Shown here piece by piece: positions 16,532 through 24,935 of a stretch of DNA of 64,000 nt. Source of the DNA: Caulobacter sp. 602-1 (GTDB lineage: Bacteria; Pseudomonadota; Alphaproteobacteria; Caulobacterales; Caulobacteraceae); the NCBI RefSeq assembly GCF_003931565.1, contig NZ_RRYI01000010.1:1-64000 (forward strand), written 5' to 3'. Position numbers and translations under genes: made by a program. Below the pieces are notes generated by a model. It was given only the letters and a program-made list of their open reading frames with translations. It ran no database searches and was not told the DNA's origin. Positions within the stretch are counted from its first letter, which is position 1. The number at the start of each line of letters is the position of its first letter.

Positions 16532-18277
16532 TCAGGGCTCCAGGCCCAGGGCCGCGGCGTCGGGGCGGCGCGTGTCGACGCCGCCATGGAGCAAGCCATC
16601 GCCAACCAGGATCGATTGCGCGCTGCCCATGGTCAGCCCCTCTGTGACCCGATGGCCTCGGGCTTCGAGCAGACGGGCGATGTCTCTCGGAAACCCGGGC
16701 TCCAGTTCAAGGCCGCCCTTGTCGTCCTGGTAGAGGCGCGGCCGTTCGGTCGCCTCGGCGATGTTCAAGTCATGATCGATGACGTTGACCAGCACCTGAG
16801 CGACCGTCGGCATGATCCGGGTTCCGCCCGGACTGCCCGACAGCAGCCAGGGCTTTCCGTCCTTGAAGGCGATGACCGGACTGATCGTGGAAATGACGCG
16901 CTTTCCTGGCGCGGGCGCGTTCGCGGGCTCGGCCGCGGCCTGGGCCGCGTCCCAGGCGAAGTTCGCCACGGCGTCGTTGAGGAAGAAGCCGGTGCCTGGG
17001 GCCATCACGTGCGCCCCGAAGTCCGAGCCCAGGGTAAAGGTGTTGCTGACGGCGTTGCCATAGCGGTCGACGACCGAATAATGGGTGGTGTCGCGGCTGG
17101 CGAAGCCGACCGGATCGCCGGGCTTGAGACTGACCGAAGGCAGGCTTGCGTCCATCCTGATGGTTGCGGCGCGGTCCCTGGCGTAGGCCTTGGACAAAAG
17201 CCCCTGGGTCGGGACGACATAGTCCGGATATCCCCCCATGTAGCGGGCGCGGTCGGCGAACATCAGCTTGCTGGTCTCGGCCAGGACGTGGAGGCTGTCG
17301 GAGGAGTTCTGACCCAGGTCCTTCATCGGGAAGGTCTCGATCAGATTCAGCAGCTCGCCGAGCAGAACGCCCGCGGACGGCGGCGGCATCAGGGCGATCT
17401 TGACGCCGCGATAGGTGGTCCAGAGCGGCTCCTGGACCTTGATCTGGTAGTCCGCCAGGTCCTGGGCCGTCAGGACCCCGCCATTGGCCGCCGAGGCGGA
17501 CACGATGCGGCGCCCGACCTCGCCGTGGTAGAAGGCGTCCGCGCCCTTGTCGCGCAGTTGCGCCAGCGACCAGGCTAGGTCCTTCTGCACCAGGCGCTCG
17601 CCGCGCGCGTAGGGCTGGCCCTGGCGATAGACGGTGCTCGCGGCCACCGGGTCGCGAACCAGTTCCGGCGCCTTGACCCTGAACGCATAGGCCATGTCGT
17701 CGGAGACGAAGACGCCCCGACGGGCCAGGTCCACGGCGGGCTGGACCACCGCCCGCCAGGACAGCTTGCCGTACTTGCGCTGGGCGAAATAGAAGCCGGC
17801 GGGGGTGCCGGGCACGGCGACGCCGCGATAGGAATAGCGCTTGGCCGGATCGAGCTTGCCGTTGGCGCCGGTCAGCAGGGTCGGCGTGATCCCCCGCGGG
17901 GCCGCGCCGTAATATTCGATCGCCAGGGTCTGCTTGGTCTCGGCCAGATAGACGAGCATGAAGCCGCCACCGCCAATATTGCCCGCGCGCGGCAGCGTGA
18001 CCGCCAGGGCCAGACCCGTGGCGACAGCGGCGTCCACGGCGTTGCCGCCCTTGGCCAGGATGGCGCGACCGACATCGGAAGCGATGGCGTTCTGGCTGAC
18101 CACCATCCCCTCGGCGGCGACGACGGGATGGTGGATCGCATCATACTCGATGATGTAGCTGGCGGCGTTGGCCGCCGGAGCGGCGGCGGTCCCCTGGGCC
18201 AGAGCGGCGGAGCTCACCCCCATCGCGATCAAGCCCAACAGGGCCGGCTTGATCGCGCGCATCAGACGTTTGAACAC
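16532..18277 (-). CDS. ggt: Gamma-glutamyltransferase, exported
   Basis: A 581-residue gamma-glutamyltranspeptidase precursor. The signal peptide is at 1-27 (LLGLIAMGVSSAALAQG). The large subunit has GGNAVDAAVATGLAL and NIGGGGFML. Self-cleavage is expected before Thr397 in the TTHYSVVD motif, which becomes the N-terminal nucleophile of the small subunit. GSPGGTRI lies in the small subunit. It cleaves gamma-glutamyl bonds (glutathione, gamma-glutamyl peptides) in the periplasm. It sits directly downstream of the FecI-FecR-receptor set on the same strand, suggesting it processes what that receptor imports. Confidence 0.93.
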   Translation of the reverse strand: MFKRLMRAIKPALLGLIAMGVSSAALAQGTAAAPAANAASYIIEYDAIHHPVVAAEGMVVSQNAIASDVGRAILAKGGNAVDAAVATGLALAVTLPRAGNIGGGGFMLVYLAETKQTLAIEYYGAAPRGITPTLLTGANGKLDPAKRYSYRGVAVPGTPAGFYFAQRKYGKLSWRAVVQPAVDLARRGVFVSDDMAYAFRVKAPELVRDPVAASTVYRQGQPYARGERLVQKDLAWSLAQLRDKGADAFYHGEVGRRIVSASAANGGVLTAQDLADYQIKVQEPLWTTYRGVKIALMPPPSAGVLLGELLNLIETFPMKDLGQNSSDSLHVLAETSKLMFADRARYMGGYPDYVVPTQGLLSKAYARDRAATIRMDASLPSVSLKPGDPVGFASRDTTHYSVVDRYGNAVSNTFTLGSDFGAHVMAPGTGFFLNDAVANFAWDAAQAAAEPANAPAPGKRVISTISPVIAFKDGKPWLLSGSPGGTRIMPTVAQVLVNVIDHDLNIAEATERPRLYQDDKGGLELEPGFPRDIARLLEARGHRVTEGLTMGSAQSILVGDGLLHGGVDTRRPDAAALGLEP

Positions 18278-18328
18278 AAGAGCCTCATGACCGAATGGAG
18301 GTGAATCCGCGACCGTCGCCGCGCCGGA

Positions 18329-21300
18329 TCAGAAGGACTTGGTCATTTCCAGGTACCAGAACCGTCCCCGGGCGCTGTAAAGGCTGGTGAAGTAGCCGAA
18401 CAGCTGGTTGGCCAGCGGCGGGTCCTTGTCGGCGATGTTGTTGACGCCCACGCGGATCGAGCCGCCCGCCAGCGCCCCATCGTCGAAACTCTTGCGCACC
18501 GCGGTGTTGAACGTCGTCCAGGACGAAACCGGGAAGTTCAGCGCCGAGGTGTCATAGATGCCGTCGATATAGGTTCCGCTCCCGGTGACCTGCCAGCCGT
18601 CCTTGGCCCAGACCAGGCTCGCCGTCGCCCGAGACCGCGGGTTGCCGTTGAGGCCGATCTGCGAACCGCCCGACGTGGTCGAGAGGCCGGCGGCCAGCAG
18701 CGCCGCGGCGCTTTCCGACGGCGACTGGTAGAAGCGGCCGAAGATCGAGACGTCCGCGTTGAGACGGAAGTCGCCGTAGCGGTCGGTGGGGATGCGATAG
18801 GCCACGCCGATGTCGGTCGCCTCGACCTCGCGCGAATTCAGATTCTCGAAGATCGCCCGCACGCCCGTGACCTTGCCGGAAGCGTCGCGTGTGACCAGCG
18901 GATTGCCCTCCCCGCCTCCGAGGCGACGGATGGCGTCGAGATAGATCTGGTCCTGGGTCGAGAACACGCCCACCAGGCCCGTCTGCTTGATCCGCCACCA
19001 GTCGAGCGTCACGGTCAGGTTCCGCACCGGCGTGAGCACCACGCCGGCGCTGGTCGACTTGCTGTTCTCGGCCTTCAGCCGGTCATTGCCCGAACGGGTC
19101 TCGCTGACGTCGTACCGATAGGCCGCGCAGTTGCTGCGATTGATGGCCGCCACCGTCTTCGCCCCTTGGGCCAGGCCGCAGGCATAGATGTCCAGCTGGT
19201 TCTGCTGCACGCGGTTGGCGGCTGCGGCGTTGATCTGCTCGAGGTTCGGCGCGCGGAACGCCTCGGAGTAGGACGCGCGGAACTTCAGCCAGTCGGTCAC
19301 GCCCCAGCTGGCCGCGACCTTGGGCTTGAGAACCTCGTCCTTGGTGTCGGAATAGCGCTCGTAGCGGGCCGCCAGTTGGACGTCGAAGCTCTGGACCAGG
19401 GGGACGCCGTCCGACGGACGGATGATCGCGCTCTGCAGCTCGGCATAGGCCGAATAGACGTTGCGCTTGCCGTGGGTGTCGAGGGTCTGGCTGTTGCCCA
19501 TGACGTCACTGGTGCGCGCGCCCGTCGCCGTCACATAGCTGATCGTGCCGTTGATGCGGGGATCGCGGTAGTCGTCGTAGGTCTCGCGGCGCGCTTCGAC
19601 GCCCGAGGCCAGACCGATGTCGCGGCCGGCGATGGTGAGCACCGACGGGTTCGACAGGCCCGCGCTCCACATCGCCAGCGAGGTGCGGCTGTCGCGCGTG
19701 ACGTCGATACGCAGGCGATCGAGCACGGCGGCCGAATTCAAGGTGGAGTCGCCCACCCGCAGATTGGCCGGATCGCCGCCATTGAACGGATTGTAGGCCG
19801 TCGCGGGATCGCTGCTGCTCAGCGCCGCCTGCAGGGCGGTGTTGCTGACCCGGTTGTGCTCGGTGTCGACGGTCTTGGCGCGCGAATAGACCGCCGAGGT
19901 GTCCCAGCGCCAGTCGCCGATCCGGCCGCGCAAGCCGGCGACGGCGCGGATCTGCGTGTTGTCGACGTCGAAGTTGCGCATGCCGACGTCGAGGACGTCG
20001 TAGCCGACGATGGTCACGTCCTGGGCCGGACCGGTGTAGCTGGCCAGACGCCCCGGCCCGCTGCCGAAGGGGTTGTAAGGGTTGTTGCGCGACACGACCA
20101 AGGGCGCGTCGGTCAGGGTGGTGGACCCGCCGCGACCGGCCCAGGCGCTGGCCTTGTAGTAGAGCAGATCGCCAAAGGCCGACACGCCGCCCGCGAAGTC
20201 GTGGTCCACCGTCGCCATCACGCTGCCGCGCGTCGTGCGCGGAACCATGGTGCGCAGCGGCCCTTCGTCGGAGCGCAGGCTCGAAGGCAGGGTCGAGGAG
20301 CCGCCGTTGACGCAGACGTCCGGCGTGGCGGTCTGGGCGCGCGATCCGGTGAAGGAGCAAGGCTGCATGAAGAAGGTCGTGAAGCTGGCGCCCAGCCCGG
20401 TCACCGGCGTCGACACCCGGCCCGTGAGCCACGGCGACTGCGAAACGGTGCGGTTGAACAGCGAGGCGTAGGTCGACGACACCCGGCCGCTCAGGTCGTC
20501 GGTCGCGGCGTAGTCGCGATCGGACCCCGGCATGTCGGTGTTGTGGTAGATTTCACCGAACAGGGCCACGTGCGTGGCGCCGCCATTGAAGGCCGCGCCC
20601 CATTTCATGTTGACGTCGTTTTCGCGCAGGCTGCCGCTCTCGACGCCGCCGAGACGCGCGGAGACCTCCGCGCCCGTGAAGCGCCGGTCGATGACGAAGT
20701 TCAGGACGCCGGCGGTGGCGTCCGAGCCATAGAGGGCGCTGGCGCCATCGCGCAGGACCTCGACGCGACGAAGCGCCGAGGTGGGAATGGCGTTCAGATT
20801 GACGATCTGGACCGGAACCGTGCCGCCTTCCTGCTGAGAGGTCGGGTGTGGCGTCATCCGGCGTCCGTCGAGCAGCACCAGGGTGTTGCCCGAGCCCAAA
20901 CCGCGCAGGTTGGCCGAGGAGACATCGCCACGGGCGTTGTTTGGCCCCTGGACGCCGCTGTTGAAGGCCTGGGCGCCGCCCTGCGGCAGGGTGGCGATCA
21001 GTTCCCCGGCGCTGACCACGCCCTGGGCGCGCAGCTGGTCGGCGTCTAGGACCGACACGGGCAGATTGCCGGTCACCTTGGCCCCGGCGATGCGGCTGCC
21101 GATCACCACCACCTCATTGACGAGGGCGGGCTCCTCGGCCGGCGGCGCGAGCGTGGGGCTGGGGGCGACGGGCGGGCCCTGGACGGCGATCGGCTGGCGA
21201 AGCGCCGCGGCGGTCAAGGTCGCGCCGGCCTTCTGGACGACGAAGGTCCGCGGACCGGTGATCTGGTAGGAAAGGCCAGAGCCGGCCAGCAGGCGGCGAA

Positions 21301-21541
21301 GGCCGTCGTCCGGCTTCAGGGCGCCCTGAAGGCCGTTCGCCCGCCGACCGCTCACGAGGTCAGGGTTGAAGATGACCTCGCGACCGCTCTGGATGGCGAA
21401 CTGACGCAAGGACGCGTCGAGGCTGGCCGGGGCGATGTTGAACTCCAGCGTCCCAGGCGCTTGGGCCCAGGCCGGACCGGCGCAGAGCGCCGCGGCCGCG
21501 GAACCGACCATGGCCCAGGTCTTCAGAGTGAATGCGTGCAT
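18329..21541 (-). CDS. TonB-dependent transducer receptor with N-terminal STN signalling domain
   Basis: A 1070-residue receptor. It has a signal peptide, then an STN domain (FNIAPASLDASLRQFAIQSG ... SYQITGPRTFVV, about 25-110) that contacts the FecR anti-sigma factor. Next come VNEVVVIGSRI in the TonB-box region, a plug (LRGLGSGNTLVLLDGRRM) and a barrel ending in the aromatic tail EMTKSF. ATG 21541 begins at the signal peptide. It follows fecR and fecI on the same strand, giving a cell-surface signalling system, and precedes ggt by 51 bases. Ligand unknown; a peptide is suggested by context. Confidence 0.92.
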   Translation of the reverse strand: MHAFTLKTWAMVGSAAAALCAGPAWAQAPGTLEFNIAPASLDASLRQFAIQSGREVIFNPDLVSGRRANGLQGALKPDDGLRRLLAGSGLSYQITGPRTFVVQKAGATLTAAALRQPIAVQGPPVAPSPTLAPPAEEPALVNEVVVIGSRIAGAKVTGNLPVSVLDADQLRAQGVVSAGELIATLPQGGAQAFNSGVQGPNNARGDVSSANLRGLGSGNTLVLLDGRRMTPHPTSQQEGGTVPVQIVNLNAIPTSALRRVEVLRDGASALYGSDATAGVLNFVIDRRFTGAEVSARLGGVESGSLRENDVNMKWGAAFNGGATHVALFGEIYHNTDMPGSDRDYAATDDLSGRVSSTYASLFNRTVSQSPWLTGRVSTPVTGLGASFTTFFMQPCSFTGSRAQTATPDVCVNGGSSTLPSSLRSDEGPLRTMVPRTTRGSVMATVDHDFAGGVSAFGDLLYYKASAWAGRGGSTTLTDAPLVVSRNNPYNPFGSGPGRLASYTGPAQDVTIVGYDVLDVGMRNFDVDNTQIRAVAGLRGRIGDWRWDTSAVYSRAKTVDTEHNRVSNTALQAALSSSDPATAYNPFNGGDPANLRVGDSTLNSAAVLDRLRIDVTRDSRTSLAMWSAGLSNPSVLTIAGRDIGLASGVEARRETYDDYRDPRINGTISYVTATGARTSDVMGNSQTLDTHGKRNVYSAYAELQSAIIRPSDGVPLVQSFDVQLAARYERYSDTKDEVLKPKVAASWGVTDWLKFRASYSEAFRAPNLEQINAAAANRVQQNQLDIYACGLAQGAKTVAAINRSNCAAYRYDVSETRSGNDRLKAENSKSTSAGVVLTPVRNLTVTLDWWRIKQTGLVGVFSTQDQIYLDAIRRLGGGEGNPLVTRDASGKVTGVRAIFENLNSREVEATDIGVAYRIPTDRYGDFRLNADVSIFGRFYQSPSESAAALLAAGLSTTSGGSQIGLNGNPRSRATASLVWAKDGWQVTGSGTYIDGIYDTSALNFPVSSWTTFNTAVRKSFDDGALAGGSIRVGVNNIADKDPPLANQLFGYFTSLYSARGRFWYLEMTKSF

Positions 21542-21623
21542 GACAGCCCCCGACGGCGAAAATGAGGGGCCCCTCGCCCCCACGCCGTAGACGCCCGTTG
21601 GCTCGAACACCTCACCGCGTCTG

Positions 21624-22637
21624 TCACATTTTTTTCGTGGAAGCGTCCTCGCCCGCGACGATCACCTGCTCGCCGCCCTCCATGGATCGCACCTGGACGC
21701 CATAGAGGCTGGTCAGGGCGTTCAGGAAGCCACTGGCGCCGTCGGTGAAGAAGACCCCGCTGACCTTCAGTCCGTTCAGCGAGGGATCGCCGACGCGGAT
21801 CGGGTTGGGGCTGTAGCGGTTCATCTCCGCCACGGCTTCGGCCAGCGGCGCGCCGGAGAATTGCACGCGCCCATAGCGCCAGTCCCCCAGCGTCGCGACA
21901 TCCAGGCGGCGGACCTGCACCTCGCCGTTTGGATGGGCCACCAGCAGCTCGCCTGCGCCGATTTCGGTCGGCGTCTTTCTGGCGGAGGCGACGGCCACCC
22001 TGCCCTCGCTGACCGCGACACGGACCGCGCGGTCGACCAGACGGACATCGAACGACGTGCCAATGTCGGTGATCGTCCGGCCGGCGACCTCGACCTTGAA
22101 GGGCCGTTTGTCGCTGGCGACGTCGAACCAGGCCTCGCCCTTGAGGAGACGCACGGTGCGTCGCCGCCCCGTGATCCGCACGTCGATGGCGCTGTCGCCG
22201 TTGAGATCAACCCTGGAGCCGTCGGCCAGTCTCAAGGTCGAGCGCGCGCCGTGAGCGTTTTCGTGCCGCTCCATCCTTCCCCAGCCCGGCAGCCAGGTCG
22301 TCGCCGCGACCGCTACGCCCAGCATCAGCGCGCCGACCAGGCACGCGGCGATGGCGAAGCGCGGAACAGAGCGCTCCGGCGGCATCGACAGCGCCCGCTC
22401 GCGCACGGCCAGCAGCTCCGGATCGGCCGCCAGCGAGGCGGCCAGTCCCAGGACCTCCTGGGCGCGATCAAAGGCCACGCGATGGGTCTGACTCTGACCA
22501 AGCCAGGCCTCGAGCGCGGCCTGACGCGCGGGAGACCAGCGTGGCGAATGCCTCAGGCTCAGCCACCAGGCCGCGGCCTGCGCCGCGTCTTCCGGCGGCT
22601 TGGCCGAGACCATGCGCGGCGCGGTAAAGATGCTCAT
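21624..22637 (-). CDS. fecR: FecR-family anti-sigma factor
   Basis: A 337-residue protein. An N-terminal cytoplasmic sigma-binding domain (AAAWWLSLRHSPRWSPARQA) is followed by one membrane helix (about 94-115, FAIAACLVGALMLGVAVAAT). The periplasmic FecR domain has LRLADGSRVDLN and LLKGEAWFDVA. Its C-terminus resembles an STN-like segment. It should relay occupancy of the receptor to the sigma factor. Its ATG overlaps the sigma-factor stop (22634-22637), so the two are translationally coupled. Confidence 0.92.
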   Translation of the reverse strand: MSIFTAPRMVSAKPPEDAAQAAAWWLSLRHSPRWSPARQAALEAWLGQSQTHRVAFDRAQEVLGLAASLAADPELLAVRERALSMPPERSVPRFAIAACLVGALMLGVAVAATTWLPGWGRMERHENAHGARSTLRLADGSRVDLNGDSAIDVRITGRRRTVRLLKGEAWFDVASDKRPFKVEVAGRTITDIGTSFDVRLVDRAVRVAVSEGRVAVASARKTPTEIGAGELLVAHPNGEVQVRRLDVATLGDWRYGRVQFSGAPLAEAVAEMNRYSPNPIRVGDPSLNGLKVSGVFFTDGASGFLNALTSLYGVQVRSMEGGEQVIVAGEDASTKKM

Positions 22638-23194
22638 CGGAACGCCTGCCGGGTGAGGTGCGCGATCGCCTTCATCATGTGCTTCTCGACCGCGCTCACG
22701 GAGATGCCCTGCCGTCGGGCGATCTCTGAATAGCTGAGCTCTTCGTAGCGTTGCAGCGCGAAGATGGCCTGGGTGCGCAGAGGAAGCTCCTGGATGGCGA
22801 CGAGCACGCGTCTAAGGTCCTCGCGACCGACCGCCACCACTTCCGGCGACAGCGTATCGACGGGGTGATGATGGTCCGCCAGCGTGGCGTGACGGCTGCG
22901 CTGCCGGGACATGTCCTTTCGGCCGGAGTCGCGCCAGACGTTGGCGGCGGTCATGAACAGGTAGTTTTCCTCGGCCCGGACATCCTCGAGCCCGCCCCGG
23001 GCGATGAGCCGAACGAAGACCTCCTGCACCAAATCCTCGATATCGTCGGGGCGGCGCGTGCGGCTGCCGAAGAACCGGCGGAGCGGGATGCGATACCGTC
23101 GGTTCAGCGCTTCGATGCGCGCCGAACGGTCCTGGGCGGCAGCCTCACGCCGATCTGCCTCGCCGTCTCCCAAGATCTGTCCCGCCTTCTCCAA
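22634..23194 (-). CDS. fecI: ECF sigma factor (FecI type)
   Basis: A 186-residue ECF sigma factor. Region 2 contains DDIEDLVQEVFVRLI. Region 4 contains LPLRTQAIFALQRYEELSYS and EIARRQGISVSAVEKHMMKA. It is encoded upstream of fecR and an STN-bearing receptor, the standard order for iron or substrate signalling sets. It should direct RNA polymerase to the receptor promoter when the ligand binds. Confidence 0.93.
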   Translation of the reverse strand: MEKAGQILGDGEADRREAAAQDRSARIEALNRRYRIPLRRFFGSRTRRPDDIEDLVQEVFVRLIARGGLEDVRAEENYLFMTAANVWRDSGRKDMSRQRSRHATLADHHHPVDTLSPEVVAVGREDLRRVLVAIQELPLRTQAIFALQRYEELSYSEIARRQGISVSAVEKHMMKAIAHLTRQAFR

Positions 23195-23560
23195 ACGCCC
23201 GGCCTCACCGTCATGGGCGAGCGCTTCGCGCCGTCCCAGGTCGTAGACGCACGCGTATCGGCTTACCTCACCGGCTGAACAAGATTTTTCGAGGCGGGCC
23301 CCGGCGCGGGCGGCTTGGCCGCCGATCGATCCGACTTCCGGCCCCTCGGCGAACCTGCCCCCCGCCGAGGGTCAAGGGACCGCGGCGGAGGCCGCCCTCC
23401 CAACTCTGCCCTAACCATAGCCAGGCCTGACCGCCGTTCTCCCAATGGGTCGATTCAGAGAGAATTCGAGGAGCGAGGCGTATAGGTCAGGTGACCCTGA
23501 CGCCTGGCCGGTGTTGCCTTGAACGGTCAGACCGGTTCAGTGGAAAATGAAAGGAATACC

Positions 23561-24862
23561 GTGCGATTGTCGTCAATGGTCCTGGCAGCTTTGTTGTTGC
23601 CCACAGCCGCTTCCGCCCAGGCCGCGCCCGATCCGGCCCGGCTCAAGGCCGACGTCGCCAAGATGGTGAGTTTCGGGACACGGCACACGCTGTCCGCCCC
23701 CGATCATCCGACGCGCGGGATTGGCGCGGCGCGGCGCTGGTATGCGGATGAGATGAAGCGGATCGGCGCCCGCTGCGGCGGCTGCCTCCAGGTCTCAACC
23801 ATCGAGCGCGTGTTCACCAACGACCGTGCGCCCAACGGCGTGAACGTGGTGGACGTCCTGGCCGTCCAACCCGGCCGCGATCCGAACCGGGTGGTGATCG
23901 TGCAGGGTCACATCGACAGCCGCGTGACGGATGTCATGAACTTCACCAGCGACGCGCCCGGTGCGAACGACGACGCGTCGGGCGTGGCGCTGGTGCTGGA
24001 GGCCGCGCGGCTGTTGTCAGGTAAGCAGTTCGACGCCACGATCATCTATGCGGCGCTGTCGGGCGAGGAACAGGGACTGCTGGGCGGGACCCTGCTGGCC
24101 GATACGGCGAAGGAACGCGGCTGGAAGGTCACCGCCGTGCTGAACAACGACATCGTCGGCAACACGATCGGCCAGAACGGCGCGCGCGTGGATGATCGCG
24201 TGCGGGTGTTCTCCGAGGGGATCCGGGCCAGCGAGGATGTTTCCGCGCAGCTGGTGCGCCGGGGCAACGGCGGCGAGGACGACGGTCCCAGCCGCGCGCT
24301 CGCCAAGGCGATCGACCATGTCGGGGAGAGCATCAAGGGCGGCCTGGACGTGTTCGTGGACCGGCGGCCCGACCGCTTTGGCCGTGGCGGCGACCACGAG
24401 CCCTTCCTCAAGCTGGGCTATCCCGCCGTTCGCTTCTCGGTGGGCGTGGAGAACTACAATCAGCAGCACCAGGACCTGCGGACCGCGAACGGAGTCGAAT
24501 ACGGCGACACCGTCGACAAGATGGACTTCCCGTACCTGGCCAAGGTGACGGCGATCAACGTGGCGACCATCGCGCGACTGGCCGCCGCGCCTGCGGCGCC
24601 CGAACAGGTGTTGCTGCGAGGCGCCTTGGGCAGCGACACGACCGTGTCCTGGACCGCCGTTCCCGGCGCGGCGGGCTACAGGGTGCACTGGCGCCGCAAC
24701 GACAAGCAGGACTGGACCGAGCATCGGGACCTGCCGGCCGACGCGACCGAGACCGTGCTCAAGGGCGTGAACGTCGACGACACCTTCTTCGGCGTGTCGT
24801 CTCTGTCGTCCGACGGCGTCGACAGCATCGTCACCTTCGGCGGCCGCGCCCCGCGTCGCTGA
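23561..24862 (+). CDS. M28-family metallopeptidase, exported
   Basis: A 433-residue protein starting at GTG 23561, with AAAGGA about 7 bases upstream. This start gives a clean signal peptide (MRLSSMVLAALLLPTAASAQA); an earlier TTG at 23519 adds 14 residues and spoils it. Zn-ligand motifs of family M28 are all present: VQGHIDSR, GANDDASG, SGEEQG, LNNDIVG and NQQHQD. A C-terminal fibronectin-like tail follows (VSWTAVPGAAGYRVHWRR). It acts as an aminopeptidase outside the cytoplasm. It converges with a TonB receptor gene across a shared terminator. Confidence 0.9.
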   Translation: MRLSSMVLAALLLPTAASAQAAPDPARLKADVAKMVSFGTRHTLSAPDHPTRGIGAARRWYADEMKRIGARCGGCLQVSTIERVFTNDRAPNGVNVVDVLAVQPGRDPNRVVIVQGHIDSRVTDVMNFTSDAPGANDDASGVALVLEAARLLSGKQFDATIIYAALSGEEQGLLGGTLLADTAKERGWKVTAVLNNDIVGNTIGQNGARVDDRVRVFSEGIRASEDVSAQLVRRGNGGEDDGPSRALAKAIDHVGESIKGGLDVFVDRRPDRFGRGGDHEPFLKLGYPAVRFSVGVENYNQQHQDLRTANGVEYGDTVDKMDFPYLAKVTAINVATIARLAAAPAAPEQVLLRGALGSDTTVSWTAVPGAAGYRVHWRRNDKQDWTEHRDLPADATETVLKGVNVDDTFFGVSSLSSDGVDSIVTFGGRAPRR

Positions 24863-24883
24863 TAGGTCCCTCCAGACAAAACC

Positions 24884-24919
24884 GAACCCGCGCAGGCCAG
24901 CCTGCGCGGGTTCTCTTTT
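24884..24919. terminator. Bidirectional intrinsic terminator
   Basis: A perfect 13-base stem: the left arm 24884-24896 (GAACCCGCGCAGG) pairs with 24901-24913 around a CCAG loop. It is followed by TCTTTT on the plus side, and a T-rich run appears when read from the minus strand. It lies between the convergent M28 peptidase and TonB receptor genes and can stop transcription from both. Confidence 0.9.
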
Positions 24920-24935
24920 GCCTTGATGGCGCCGC

